Counted from the first letter of the stretch, positions 51,945-61,762 are shown. The stretch is 64,000 nucleotides of DNA from Haloplanus litoreus (GCF_042677945.1 NZ_JBHUDN010000009.1), one strand, 5' to 3'. The notes: a model not told the origin generated them from the letters alone. Translations and numbers: made by a program.

Positions 51945-53241
51945 CTACAGGAAGTAGTCCTCGTCCTCGAAGGGTTCGTCCTCGCCCTCCACGGCCAAGA
52001 CGTCGAGCGCGGTGACGCGGGCGCCGACTCCCAGCAGGCCGGCCAGGCTCGGCTCGGTCCTCCCCTCGTCACCCGAGACGAGTTCCTTGACGTAGAGGCC
52101 GCCGGCGCCGTGAATCTCGACCGTTGCGTGCCGGGGGTCGTCCAGTTCGCCGGCCGTTCCGTACACCTCGCGGGTGCGTGTCAGGTTCGCCCGCCGGTGG
52201 TCGACCCGCCGTGGCGTGTACTGTTCGATCGTCGCGCCGTCGAGTTCGTCGAGGGCGGCGGCGAGGGCGTCGGCGTCGACCGGTTCGTCGGNCGACCGGG
52301 TCGTCGAACTCGACGGCGGCGCGGTAGGTCTTGCTCGCGTCGAGTCCCTTCACCCGTTCGACCATCTCGTAGGTCGCGAGGCGGAGACCGGTCACCTCGA
52401 CGGCCCCGTCGGCGAAGGCGTTGATGTCCGACTCCAGCCGGTCGACGTCGACGTGCCGGCGGCGCGGCTCCTTCACCTCGACGACGAACGGCCGGCCGGT
52501 GTCCAGCATTCTGGCGTCCACGTCCTCGCGGCCGGCGCCGTGAAACAGGGCGTCGACGCCGTCCATCACGTCCTCGACGACCGGCGCGACCAGCTGCTCG
52601 ACGCTCCGCTCGTAGAGGTAGCCCGTCCCGTCGCAGTGATCGCAGGGCTCTCGCCCCTGTCGCCCGCTCCCGTCGCACTCGCGGCAGGGCCACTCCGTCT
52701 GGGGGATGTCGCGTTCGAGTTTGCGGTACCGCCCGTAGACGAACGCGGAGTTGACCGTCGCCTCCACCCGGTCGTCCTCGACGTCGAGGACGAACTGCAC
52801 GTGGGGGCGGTCGAAATCGACCTCGGCGTCGGTGAGGCGGCCGATCCGCTTGCCGACTTCGCGGTTGAACTCCATCTTGAACGGCTCGCCTGCGTCCGGG
52901 TCGGCACCGATTTCCTCGCGGAGCAGACGTTCGTTCTCCTCGATCAGCGGGGGCGTCCGGGTCCCGACCTGGTAGGTGTCGAAGGCAACGTCCGCGACCG
53001 ATTCGACGGCGCGCTCCGCCCAGTCGTCGAACTCGGCACACCGGCCCTCACACACCCAGCAGTCGGTGGTGTCGACGGGGTCGAAGTCGGCGTCCTCGTC
53101 CAGGGCGACGGCGACGCGCAGCGAGCGGCCGCGCTCGGCGTTGGTCAATCCGAAGCTTCGGTCGGCGAAGACACGCCCCAGACACGCATCACAGACTGGG
53201 CCGGTCGCCGCGAGCCGGCGCGCGTCGTCCAGGATCGTCAT
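51945..53241 (-). CDS. pus10: tRNA pseudouridine synthase Pus10 (frame broken at an ambiguous base)
   Basis: Makes pseudouridine 54 (and 55) in archaeal tRNA. The N-terminal part has CDACLGR and CWVCEGRC zinc pairs and a THUMP-like region; CRECDGSG and CDHCDGTG form a further zinc motif; the catalytic Asp is in GREDVDARMLDTGRPFVVE. At 52292 the sequence has an n; after it the reading frame continues one base off to DEDYFL at 51945. Removing the n restores a 431-codon frame, so this is a sequencing artefact, not a pseudogene. Confidence 0.9.
52292..52292. other. ambiguous base causing an apparent frameshift
   Basis: A single n inside pus10. The frames on its two sides differ by one base, and dropping it joins them into one normal Pus10 protein. 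Confidence 0.9.
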
Positions 53242-53267
53242 ACGTAGCCACGGGGCGGCGCCCGTAA

Positions 53268-53798
53268 TTACGTTATCATTCCCACGGCACCGAGGAGCCA
53301 CCGGACGAGTGCGGCGAGGGAGAGGAGGGTCACGGCGCCGAGACCGGTGACCGCGACGCCGGCCCACCACAGATACCGCCGATCGGCCGCCGCGGACGAC
53401 GGGTCCTCGATCCGCGCGTCGAGGAGGCGCACGACCCGCCGATTCGCCTTCCAGTACGCGTCGAACAGGTCGCCGGCGAGCGGGACGGCCCCGACGGCGG
53501 CGTCCACCCAGAGGACGACCACCACCCGTGCCAGCGTCGCTCGCGGAACGCCGGTGCGGACGGCGACGTGCAGGACGTAGAGGGAGAGGGCGACGCCGAC
53601 GGCGTCGCCGACGACGGGGAGGAGCCCGATCAGCGGTTCGACGCCGATCCGCCAGGGAGTCCGAGGCACCCGAATCGAATCGTCGAGCAGGTGACTCAGC
53701 CCCCGAAGGCGACGGAAGTCGGCCGCCACCGCGGGGTCGAGGTCGAGCCCCGCCGCGGCGTCGGACTCGTCGACCGGGGCCGGCAACGAACGACTCAC
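53268..53798 (-). CDS. DUF4112 family membrane protein
   Basis: 176 residues. The DUF4112 signature is DDSIRVPRTPWRIGVEPLIGLLPVVGDAVG, followed by hydrophobic helices (LSLYVLHVAVRTG, WAGVAVTGLGAVTLLSLAALVRWLLGAVG). Function unknown. GTG at 53798 is the likely start (VSRSLPAPVDES); other starts upstream (to an ATG at 53957) run into the divergent purC gene. It precedes pus10 by 26 bp on the same strand. Confidence 0.82.
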   Translation of the reverse strand: MSRSLPAPVDESDAAAGLDLDPAVAADFRRLRGLSHLLDDSIRVPRTPWRIGVEPLIGLLPVVGDAVGVALSLYVLHVAVRTGVPRATLARVVVVLWVDAAVGAVPLAGDLFDAYWKANRRVVRLLDARIEDPSSAAADRRYLWWAGVAVTGLGAVTLLSLAALVRWLLGAVGMIT

Positions 53799-53880
53799 GG
53801 GCGAGCGGACGGACGCGAGCCCCAAAGCGGTACGGGTCGGAACTGAAAGGTTCTTGCCGGCGGCGCGCGCGTTGGCCATC

Positions 53881-54894
53881 ATGACGAGCGTCAAGGAGTT
53901 CCGCGTCGAGCGCGAACCCACGGCGACGGCGACGGGGCGGGGGCGCTTTGCCTTCACCGACGACTACTCGGTCTTCGACTGGGGGGCGATGCCAGATACG
54001 ATTCCGGAGAAGGGCCGAAGCCTCTGTACGATGGGTGCGTTCAACTTCGAACTGCTGGAAGCGGCGGGTGTCCCGACCCACTACCGCGGGGTGGGCCCCG
54101 ACGCGGTGCCGCTGACCGCGGTCGACGACCCACCTCGAGAACTCGCTATCGAACTCGTGCAGGTCCCCGACCTGCCCTTCGCCGCCGGAACCTACGACTA
54201 CGACGCCTTCCACGGGGCGGCGGGCGAGAACTACCTGGTTCCGCTTGAAATCGTCTTCCGCAACACGGTCCCCGTGGGATCGAGCCTCCGGCACCGGGGC
54301 GATCCGGGCGATTACGGGCTGGATCTGTCCACCTGGCCCGACGATCCGGTCGATCTGCCCGAACCGGTCGTCGAGTTCTCCACGAAGTACGAGGAACAGG
54401 ACCGCTACCTCGACCGGGCCGAGGCCGAGCGAATCGCGGGTGCCGCCGACGTGGACGCCCTCGAACGGATCGCACTGGAGGTGAACCGACTCGTCACCGA
54501 CCGGGCGGCCGAGGCGGGCTTCGTCCACGAGGACGGCAAAATCGAGTGTTGCTACGTCGACGGAACGGTGAAGGTGGCCGACGTGGTGGGAACCTTCGAC
54601 GAGAACCGCTTCGCCTACGAGGGCCAAGAGGTGTCCAAGGAGGTGGTGCGCCAGTACTACAAGCGCACCCACCCCGACTGGGTCGAGGCGGTGAGCGAGG
54701 CGAAGGCCGCGGCCGACCGGCAGGGCGTGGCCGACTGGCGGACGCTGTGTGACGTGGACCCGACCCCGCTCCCGGAGGCGGTGATCACCGCCGTCGCCGA
54801 GATGTACGCCGCGGGAGCCAACGCCTACACCGGCGAGCGGTGGTTCGACGCACCGGACGTCGCGACCGCGGTCGACGCAGTTCGAGACCTGTAG
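53881..54894 (+). CDS. purC: phosphoribosylaminoimidazole-succinocarboxamide synthase
   Basis: 337 residues, the long archaeal form. Joins CAIR and aspartate in purine synthesis. Motifs: GKG-like GRGRFAFTDDYSVFDWGAMPD, IPEKGRSLCTMGAFNFELLE, PLEIVFRNTVPVGSS, STKYEEQDRYL, and FVHEDGKIECCYVDGTVKVADVVGTFDENRF. It starts an operon-like run purC-purS-purQ. Start at 53881 rather than the in-frame ATG at 53854 by comparison with the family N-terminus (MTSVKEF). Confidence 0.95.
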   Translation: MTSVKEFRVEREPTATATGRGRFAFTDDYSVFDWGAMPDTIPEKGRSLCTMGAFNFELLEAAGVPTHYRGVGPDAVPLTAVDDPPRELAIELVQVPDLPFAAGTYDYDAFHGAAGENYLVPLEIVFRNTVPVGSSLRHRGDPGDYGLDLSTWPDDPVDLPEPVVEFSTKYEEQDRYLDRAEAERIAGAADVDALERIALEVNRLVTDRAAEAGFVHEDGKIECCYVDGTVKVADVVGTFDENRFAYEGQEVSKEVVRQYYKRTHPDWVEAVSEAKAAADRQGVADWRTLCDVDPTPLPEAVITAVAEMYAAGANAYTGERWFDAPDVATAVDAVRDL

Positions 54895-54947
54895 ACCGAA
54901 GACCGACTCCAAAACGGCTTTTGCGCCCGGCCACCGACTGTCGAGCG

Positions 54948-55199
54948 ATGACGGATTACACCGCGACGGTCACGGTGCGACTCAAACGGGGCGTCCTCGA
55001 TCCGGAGGCCGAGACGACCCAGCGTGCGCTCGAACGCCTCGGCTTCGAACTCGACGACCTCCGGTCGGCCGACCGGTTCGAAATCGACCTCGACGCGGCG
55101 TCGGCGGAGGCAGCCGCCGAGCGCGCCGACGAGATGGCCGAACGCCTGCTGGCGAACCCGACCATCCACGACTACGAGGTAGAGGTCACGGACCGATGA
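54948..55199 (+). CDS. purS: phosphoribosylformylglycinamidine synthase subunit PurS
   Basis: 83 residues, normal for PurS. Bridges PurQ and PurL in the archaeal/Gram-positive FGAM synthase. Motifs: TVTVRLKRGVLDPEAETTQRAL and LGFELDDLRSADRFEIDLDA, with the C-terminal LLANPTIHDYEVEV. Stop overlaps the purQ start in ATGA. TATA-like ACGGCTTTTGC lies upstream. Confidence 0.95.
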   Translation: MTDYTATVTVRLKRGVLDPEAETTQRALERLGFELDDLRSADRFEIDLDAASAEAAAERADEMAERLLANPTIHDYEVEVTDR

Positions 55200-55888
55200 C
55201 GGTCGCGGTGATCCAGTTCGGTGGGAGCAACTGTGACCGCGACTCGGTGCGTGCGCTCTCTCACCTCGGCATCGACGCCGAACGCGTCTGGTACGAGGAC
55301 GGTCTGCCCACCGACGCGACGGGCGTCATGCTCCCCGGTGGCTTCTCCTACGGCGACTACCTCCGGGCGGGCGCCATGGCCGCTCGTACCCCTATCCTCG
55401 ACGAAGTGCGCGAGGCCGCCGCCGACGGCGTCCCCGTCCTCGGGGTCTGCAACGGCGCCCAGATCGGCTGTGAGGCCGGCCTCACCCCCGGCGCCTTCAC
55501 GATCAACGAGAGCGCGCGCTTCCAGTGTGAACGCGTCCACGTCCGCGTCGAGAACGCCGACACGCCGTGGACCCGCGCTTACGACGAGGGCGACGTGCTC
55601 TCCCTCCCCATCGCCCACGGCGAGGGACGGTTCGAGGCGAACGACGAGACGTACGATCGTCTCGTGAGCGAGGATCGGATCTTCCTGCGCTACTGCGACG
55701 AAGACGGCGCGGTCACGGACGACGCGAACCCCAACGGCTCGCGAGGTAACGTGGCGGGCGTCCTCGGCGACCGAGAGACTGTGGCGGTGATGATGCCCCA
55801 CCCCGAGCGGGCGACGCTCCCCGACCTCGACGGGACGGACGGCGCCGGCCTGCTCCGCGGTTTCGAGTCGGCGCTGGCGGTCCGCTAG
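55196..55888 (+). CDS. purQ: phosphoribosylformylglycinamidine synthase glutaminase subunit PurQ
   Basis: 230 residues. Supplies ammonia for the FGAM synthase step. N-terminal VAVIQFGGSNCDRD, PGGFSYGDYLRAGA (oxyanion loop), nucleophile C85 in GVCNGAQIG, and His/Glu in MPHPERA. Overlaps purS by four bases. The stop interlocks in CTAG with the convergent lipoprotein gene. purL is not in the window. Confidence 0.96.
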   Translation: MTVAVIQFGGSNCDRDSVRALSHLGIDAERVWYEDGLPTDATGVMLPGGFSYGDYLRAGAMAARTPILDEVREAAADGVPVLGVCNGAQIGCEAGLTPGAFTINESARFQCERVHVRVENADTPWTRAYDEGDVLSLPIAHGEGRFEANDETYDRLVSEDRIFLRYCDEDGAVTDDANPNGSRGNVAGVLGDRETVAVMMPHPERATLPDLDGTDGAGLLRGFESALAVR

Positions 55889-58079
55889 AGTTTCTCCGCG
55901 GAGAGGGCCTGATCGGTCCGGCGCTGGGCCTGTCCGAGCCGCCGGTCCGCAGCCGCGGCCTCCCGCTCCGGGAGCGTGTCGCGGAGCCCGTCGAACCGCT
56001 CGATCGCCCGCTGGAGATTCGATTCGAGCGCGTCGAGTGCCTGGTCGGCGCCACCGCGGTCACCGCGCTCGGCCCGCTCGGCCGCGCGGTTCGCGGCGGC
56101 GCTGACGGCCTCCATGGCGCGGAGCAGGCCGCCGAGCGAGTTGGTCCTGCCCGCGCCGCCAGTGTCGTCGGTATCGTCGTCCGTGTCGTCGGTATCGCCG
56201 TCGTCCGTGTCGTCACGCCCCAGCGACGAGAGTCGATCCGCCGTCTCGTTCGTGATCGAGCCGACGAACGACGCGAGCGATGCCGTCCCCGTTCGCGGGC
56301 GGTCGATCCGGACCGGCGCGGTGTCGGCGGGATTGACGCGGAACGCGCCGACGGCGGCGNNNNNNNNNNNNNNNNNNNNNNNNNNNNNNNNNNNNNNNNN
56401 NNNNNNNNNNNNNNNNNNCCGCCGAAGTCGTCGTCGACGGCGAGATCGGTCAGTTCGTCCTCGACGCCGTCGGCGTCGACTTCGAGTTTGGTCGCGTCGC
56501 CGGCGGGGACGAGCGGAATCTCGCCGCCGACGCCGGCGAGCGTGGCGGTTCGACTGCCGTCGTCGGTCGCGGTCACGGTCGGTGTCGCACTGGCGGTGAC
56601 GTCGGGGTCGGTGGCGGCACCCGCGTCGCCCACCTCGACCGGCTCCTCGTGCGGGGCGAGACCGGCGCCGTTGATCGCCAGCCGGTGTTCGCCCGACTCG
56701 ACACCGCGGAGCATCGCTACGCCGCGGAACGTCGGCGAAGCGACGGGGTCGCTCCGGAGGAGCGCGATGGCCTCGATCGACGTCTCGGCCGTCGTCACGC
56801 CTTCGCCGTCGGGTGCGGCCGCCGACTGGACGACTTCTGAGGTCGTCGCGACGACGTCGTTGAATGGGCCTGGCGGCGCGACGGCGTCGTATCGGTCGGC
56901 GAGTGCTGCCCGGTGTGCCGGTTCGGTGATGTCGGCCGTCGGATCGGCGTACCGATCCTGTCGCCACGGCGTCCCCGCCGTCGTGATGTGGCCCGCGATG
57001 GCGTCCTCGGCGAACTCGGGGACGGCGAACTCGAAGCTCAACTGCGGTCCGGTGAAGGCCGCGATGTCTTCGAGTTCGTTCGACGGGACGAGATCGTAGG
57101 CGACGTCCGCGTCCTCGGCAGGGGTGGAGCGGCCGGCGTGTTCGAAGACGACGCCCGCCTCCCGCGCCGGCAGGTCGGAGGGCGGTTCGGAGAGCACGTC
57201 GAACGACCGGACCGTCAACGCCTCGGGGACGAGGGCGTCGCGGCCGACCGCGGGGAGGCGCTCGTCTTCGTAGATGGGGGCACCGTCGAGTTCGGGGACG
57301 ACGTAGGGCAGGCGCAACCCCTCGTCACGGGGGAGTCCGTAGGCTGCGGGCAGTTCCGCCAGCGACTCGATCAGTCCGATGGCCTGGTTCGTGATGTCGG
57401 CCGGCAGGTCGTCGAGCGGGAGTCGTTGAAAGCTGTTCTGGCGGTCGTTCAGCGACAGGGCGCTGGAGTGAGAGCCGAGTTCCGAGAGGATCCGGGGTCG
57501 GCGGTCCGGGTCGGGGTCGAGGAACTCGTTGTTCGGGACGCGCGTGGAGTGCGAACTCGCGACGAACAGCTGCGGCTCGCCGGAGTCGGTGTCGACGAAG
57601 ACGTGCAGCACTTCCCAGTCGTGCCAGTGGAAGTTGGTGGTGAACTGGTCGAACGCCGAGTAGTACCAGTACTGGACGGCCGCGAGCGGCGACGCCTCGT
57701 ACTCGACGACGTGATAGAACACGGTGGGGTCCGGCGGCTCGCCGGCCTCGGCGAACGCCCGGGTGTAGTCGTTCAGCGCGTCGAAGCCGTCGACGACCGT
57801 CTCGCCCTCACGCTCGGTCGCGTAGGGCCGCGGGTCGGTCGGAAGCCACCGCTCCGCGCTGTCGAAGGAGAACGTCGGCGCGAACCGCTCGGCGAGTCGC
57901 CGGGCCGTCTCGTCGTCGGGCGTCGTCGTCCGCTGAATCGGGGTGTCGGTCGGAGTGGTGGACCCGTCCTCGCTTCCCTGGTCAGGGGCGGGACAGCCGG
58001 CGAGGCTGGCGGTGCTCACGCCGGCGAGGGCGGCAAGCAGGGTCCGACGTCGGCGGTCGACGGAATCGGCATCATCCAT
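55885..58079 (-). CDS. large lipoprotein interrupted by an assembly gap
   Basis: About 730 residues including an unknown stretch. The N-terminus (RRRRTLLAALAGVSTASLAGC) predicts export and a lipid anchor at Cys28, followed by a Thr/Pro linker. The first domain (about 60-330) has VQYWYYSAFDQFTT and NFHWHDWEVLHVFVDTDSG, which recalls Vps62-type domains. After the gap comes an Asp/Thr-rich DDTDD repeat linker and a helical tail. The reading frames on the two sides of the N run differ, so its length is nominal. Stop interlocks with purQ. Confidence 0.8.
56360..56418. other. 59-base assembly gap (N run)
   Basis: All bases are n. It sits inside the lipoprotein gene, between a beta-rich region and a DDTDD-repeat linker, where repetitive Asp/Thr codons may have broken the assembly. 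The flanking frames are not in register across it. Confidence 0.95.
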
Positions 58080-58170
58080 CCGTCTCACTCGGGCGGAGAT
58101 CCGTTACCGACGGCGCTGCTACTTGGGACATACCGCCACCTGCGGGTGCCCGAGGAAAGCTCTTGTGGCG

Positions 58171-59241
58171 CTACCGCGCCAGCGGCATCGCGTAACTCGT
58201 CTCCTCGTCGAGGACCGTCTCCCACGTCGCCTCGCAGTCACAGGACACCTGCTCGAACACCGAGGCGTCCTGCCGGAGGTCGAAATCCTTGATCGCCCGC
58301 TGGACCCGGTCGTCGCACTCGCCGCAGTTGTGTGGGCCGCGGTCGCTCCCCGAACCGACGGGGTCGGAGACGACGATGGCGTCGGCGTCGGCGGTGCGTT
58401 CGAGGACGGCGGCGACCGACCAGAGCCACGGCGGACGGTAGCCGCCCTCGAAGTAGAGGTCGTCGACCATCGTGTACCGCTGGACGTTACAGGGGTTCAT
58501 CGAGACGGTGTGACAGTACTCCGCACACCGGCGCACCGACTCGACCATGTCCTCGACCGCCTCGCGTTCGGAGAGGAAGGGCGGCTTCATGAGGAGGTAG
58601 GCCTTCACGCCCGCGCCGGCGGCGTCGGCCTCCTCGGTCGCGGCGACGAAGTCGTCGAAGTCGAAGTACTTGTTCACGCAGTCGTGGCGCACGCGGTCGG
58701 TGGCCGTCTCCAGGCCGATGGCCACGTCGGTGGCGAGGCCGCGGTCGGTGAAGTCGGCGAGTTTCTCCTGGTCGACGAAGTCGGGGAGGGACTCCACGAC
58801 GATCCGCTCGCGGTCGGCGAACGTCTCGGCGATTGCCTCGCGGGTCTCGGCGCCGACTTCGCGTTCGTCGAGGAAGGAGCCGGAGGTGTAGATTTTGATC
58901 AGTCCCGACTGCTCGTCGGCGTTCTCGCGTTCGTGGTCGAGACAGACGTCGATCTGGTCCATCAGGGCGTCGTGGGGGACCGACCCGCCTTCGACGGATT
59001 CGGCGACGTATCCGCACATGGTACAGCCGCCGGCCCGCGCCCAGCGACAGCCGCCGGTGTTGAGGATGATCGTCAGCGACTGGTAGACGCCGCCGGGCGT
59101 GTTGTCCTCGTCGAGCCAGACGCGAGTCGGTTCGTGGGGGTCGTACTTCTTGTCCTTGCGGGAGCGGATTTCGCGCATCACCTTGTTGTGCGCGTCCATC
59201 CCTCTCCCCCGTTCGTAGACGTCGGGGCTCGGCTGGCTCAT
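58171..59241 (-). CDS. archaeosine biosynthesis radical SAM protein RaSEA
   Basis: 356 residues. With ArcS it converts preQ0-lysine-tRNA to archaeosine in archaeal tRNA. The radical SAM cluster motif is CX7CX2C: C65, C73 and C76 in GGCRWARAGGCTMCGY. Further segments: IKIYTSGSFLDEREV, VVESLPDFVDQEK, GLETATDRVRHDCVNKYFDF, and a C-terminal zinc-like HNCGECDDR. Start at 59241 (MSQPSPDVYERG). Identity rests on the motif pattern and length. Confidence 0.9.
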   Translation of the reverse strand: MSQPSPDVYERGRGMDAHNKVMREIRSRKDKKYDPHEPTRVWLDEDNTPGGVYQSLTIILNTGGCRWARAGGCTMCGYVAESVEGGSVPHDALMDQIDVCLDHERENADEQSGLIKIYTSGSFLDEREVGAETREAIAETFADRERIVVESLPDFVDQEKLADFTDRGLATDVAIGLETATDRVRHDCVNKYFDFDDFVAATEEADAAGAGVKAYLLMKPPFLSEREAVEDMVESVRRCAEYCHTVSMNPCNVQRYTMVDDLYFEGGYRPPWLWSVAAVLERTADADAIVVSDPVGSGSDRGPHNCGECDDRVQRAIKDFDLRQDASVFEQVSCDCEATWETVLDEETSYAMPLAR

Positions 59242-59297
59242 TGCGACCCGATAACCGACCGACGCGTAAAGCGGCTTCGGGGTGGGCGTGTCGACGG

Positions 59298-59675
59298 TCA
59301 GCCCTCACCGGGCGGAACGGGGGACCGCCGCCGGTATCCGCCACGGACCGCGACGCCGAGAACCGCTCCGAGCCCGTTGGTTGCGAAGTCGGCGAGGCTG
59401 GCGGTGCGATAGGCGAGGCCGAACTGGAGAAGTTCGATCCCGGCGCCGTAGGCCGTCGCGACGGCGACGGCGACCGCCATCCCGCGCCATCCCGACCCGA
59501 AGAAGGGGACGACGGTGGCACCGAGGACGGCGTACCCGAGGAGGTGGAGCCACACGGTGATCCCCGCGACGGTCCCGGGACCGGCCGCACCGAGCCAGCG
59601 GGGGTTCAGAACCGAGGCGACGAGGAGCGACACTGCGACGACAACGGTGATGGAAATCCGGTGGGATCGTGACAT
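59298..59675 (-). CDS. VanZ-like membrane protein
   Basis: 125 residues with four transmembrane helices and the VanZ-type pattern: LHLLGYAVLGATVVPFF, then GAGIELLQFG, and TASLADFATNGLGAVLG (the conserved Asp-x-x-x-Asn-x-x-Gly). Its role in haloarchaea is unknown; it is not near glycopeptide-resistance genes. A TATA-like CTTTATG lies about 25 nt upstream of the ATG at 59675, overlapping the AOR upstream region. In-frame ATG at 59741 is rejected. Confidence 0.8.
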   Translation of the reverse strand: MSRSHRISITVVVAVSLLVASVLNPRWLGAAGPGTVAGITVWLHLLGYAVLGATVVPFFGSGWRGMAVAVAVATAYGAGIELLQFGLAYRTASLADFATNGLGAVLGVAVRGGYRRRSPVPPGEG

Positions 59676-59722
59676 ATTTTCGCCACACGGCGACGACATA
59701 AAGAACGGGCGTAACTGGTTCC

Positions 59723-59783
59723 AATTACATCCTCGAAGCAACGACTAACAGCATGGAGGCGTAATGAACTAACGTACGTTACC
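59723..59783 (+). promoter_or_regulatory. AOR leader region with micro-ORFs and palindrome
   Basis: AATTACA (59724-59730) may be the TATA box. Downstream are GGAGG (59756-59760) and two tiny frames joined by TAATG: ATG-Glu-Ala-stop (59754-59765) and ATG-Asn-stop (59764-59772). The perfect palindrome TAACGTACGTTA (59770-59781) ends two bases before the AOR ATG. The leader is therefore unusually structured for this window. Confidence 0.45.
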
Positions 59784-61709
59784 ATGACAGACTTAGGCGG
59801 ATTCAGAGATCACGTAGCGCACGTGGACCTCGGCGCTGGCGATGTCTCCTATCAGGGCATCGACGACGAGGACGCGAAAAAGTACATCGGTGGACGCGGA
59901 CTCGGCGTCAAGTACGTCTTCGACGCCGGTCCCGACGTGGACCCGCTGGGTCCCGACAACCGACTCGTGTTCATGAACGGCCCGCTGACGGGCTCGCAGG
60001 CCGTCATGAGCGGTCGGATCGCGATCTGTACGAAGTCCCCGCTCACGGGGACCGTTACGGACTCCCACCACGGTGGCTGGTCCGGAGCGCGACTCAAGTG
60101 GTCGGGCTTCGACGGGCTGGTCTTCGAAGGGCAGAGCGAGGACCCCGTCTACGCCGTCGTCGAAGACGGCGAAGTCGAACTCCGTGACGCCTCCCACCTG
60201 TGGGGCAAGGGCGTCCACGAGACCCGAGACACCCTCGAGGAGGAAGTCGACGGCTCCTACGGCAAGAACCTCTCCATGATGGCCATCGGGCCGGGCGGGG
60301 AGAACGAGGTTCGGTTCTCCTGTATCGTCAACGAGGACGACCGTGCCTCGGGCCGTGGCGGTACCGGCTGTGTAATGGGCAACAAGGGCCTGAAGGCCGT
60401 CGTCGTGAAGTCGGGGACGAAGATGCCGAAGCCGACCGACTCCGACACGTTCGGCGAGGGTGCCCGCCAGGCCATGCAGGTCATCCAGGAGTCCGACGTG
60501 ACCGCGCCCAACGAGGGCGCGCTCTCGATGTACGGCACGAACGTGCTGATGAACATCACCGAGGAGATGGACGGCCACCCGACCAAGAACGGTCAGTACA
60601 CGTCCTCCTTCGCGATGAACGAGGAAGAGGGAACGGACGTCGAAGCCGAAAAGATCAGCGGCGAAAACGTCCGCGAGAACATCCTCGTGGACGAGCCGAC
60701 CTGTCACTCCTGCCCGGTCGCTTGTAAGAAGGAAGTCGAAGTGAACTACAAGCACAAGGGTCAGGACATGAACGTCCGGATGGAGTCCTACGAGTACGAG
60801 AGCGCGTGGGCTCTCGGCACCAACTCCAGCAACGACGACCGCGACTCCATCGCGGTCATGATCGACCGCTGTAACGACATGGGCGTCGACACCATCGACA
60901 TGGGGAACCTCTTCGCCATGGCGATGGAGATGACCGACAAGGACAAACTCGACGCCGGCATCGACTGGGGCGACGAGGAACACATGATCGACCTCATCGA
61001 AGAGGTCGGTCACCGGAACAGCGAACTCGGCGACCTGCTGGCCAAAGGTGCAGAGCGCATGGCCGACGAGATGGACGCCCACGACTGCCGTCTCGACGTC
61101 AAGGGTCAGACCATCGCGGCCTACGACCCGCGCTGCATGAAGGGCATGGGCATCGGCTACGCCACCTCGAACCGCGGTGCCTGCCACCTGCGCGGCTACA
61201 CGCCGGCTGCCGAGATTCTCGGCATCCCGGAGAAGGTCGATCCCTACGAGTGGGAGGGCAAGGGCGAACTCTGTGCCACCTTCCAGGACCTCCACGCCAT
61301 CTCGGACTCGTTCGACATCTGCAAGTTCAACGCGTTCGCGGAGGGCATCGAGGAGTACGTCAAGCAGTACAACGGCATGACGGGCCGTGACCTGTCCGAA
61401 GACGAGCTCATGACGGCTGGCGAGCGCGTCTACAACCTCGAGCGCTACTTCAACAACCTCGCCGGCTTCGACGGCGCGGACGACTCGCTGCCGGGTCGGT
61501 TCGTCGAGGGCGACGAGGAAGCCATCCCGGGCCAGCGTGGCTCCGAGGGTGAACTCTGCGAACTCGCCGAGATGAAAGAGGAGTACTACAGCCACCGCGG
61601 CTGGGCGGACGGCGTCGTCACCGACGACACGCTCGAACGCCTCGACATCGACGTCGGTCCGGGCACGGGCGTCTCCGGCTCCGGCGGTCAGGCTCCGGCC
61701 GACGACTAA
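59784..61709 (+). CDS. aor: aldehyde:ferredoxin oxidoreductase family tungstoenzyme
   Basis: 641 residues, typical for AOR. Oxidises aldehydes to acids with a tungsten bis-pterin and a [4Fe-4S] cluster. N-terminal YIGGRGLGVKYVFD binds the pterin; SGRIAICTKSPLTGTVTDSHHGG and GRGGTGCVMGNKGLKAV follow. Cluster ligands: CHSCPVAC (about 307, 310, 314) and the Cys of FDICKFNAF (about 513). AYDPRCMKGMGIGYATSNRGACH is also family-specific. A T7 tract after the stop is a likely terminator. Whether W or Mo is used is not visible. Confidence 0.95.
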   Translation: MTDLGGFRDHVAHVDLGAGDVSYQGIDDEDAKKYIGGRGLGVKYVFDAGPDVDPLGPDNRLVFMNGPLTGSQAVMSGRIAICTKSPLTGTVTDSHHGGWSGARLKWSGFDGLVFEGQSEDPVYAVVEDGEVELRDASHLWGKGVHETRDTLEEEVDGSYGKNLSMMAIGPGGENEVRFSCIVNEDDRASGRGGTGCVMGNKGLKAVVVKSGTKMPKPTDSDTFGEGARQAMQVIQESDVTAPNEGALSMYGTNVLMNITEEMDGHPTKNGQYTSSFAMNEEEGTDVEAEKISGENVRENILVDEPTCHSCPVACKKEVEVNYKHKGQDMNVRMESYEYESAWALGTNSSNDDRDSIAVMIDRCNDMGVDTIDMGNLFAMAMEMTDKDKLDAGIDWGDEEHMIDLIEEVGHRNSELGDLLAKGAERMADEMDAHDCRLDVKGQTIAAYDPRCMKGMGIGYATSNRGACHLRGYTPAAEILGIPEKVDPYEWEGKGELCATFQDLHAISDSFDICKFNAFAEGIEEYVKQYNGMTGRDLSEDELMTAGERVYNLERYFNNLAGFDGADDSLPGRFVEGDEEAIPGQRGSEGELCELAEMKEEYYSHRGWADGVVTDDTLERLDIDVGPGTGVSGSGGQAPADD

Positions 61710-61730
61710 CGCTACAGGTTCCGACTCCCG

Positions 61731-61737
61731 TTTTTTT
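61731..61737 (+). terminator. poly-T tract terminator after aor
   Basis: Seven T residues 21 nt after the AOR stop codon, preceded by a short GC-rich stretch, in the 53-bp convergent spacer. Runs of T in the coding strand are the usual archaeal termination signal. Confidence 0.6.
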
Positions 61738-61762
61738 GCGATTCGACCGGAGAGCGACGACC

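Noticed and set aside
51945..53241. pus10 as a pseudogene
   Set aside because: The frame change coincides exactly with an ambiguous base and both parts carry intact family motifs.
59298..59741. VanZ-like protein as glycopeptide-resistance determinant
   Set aside because: VanZ-like domains are widespread; archaea lack peptidoglycan and no van genes are near.
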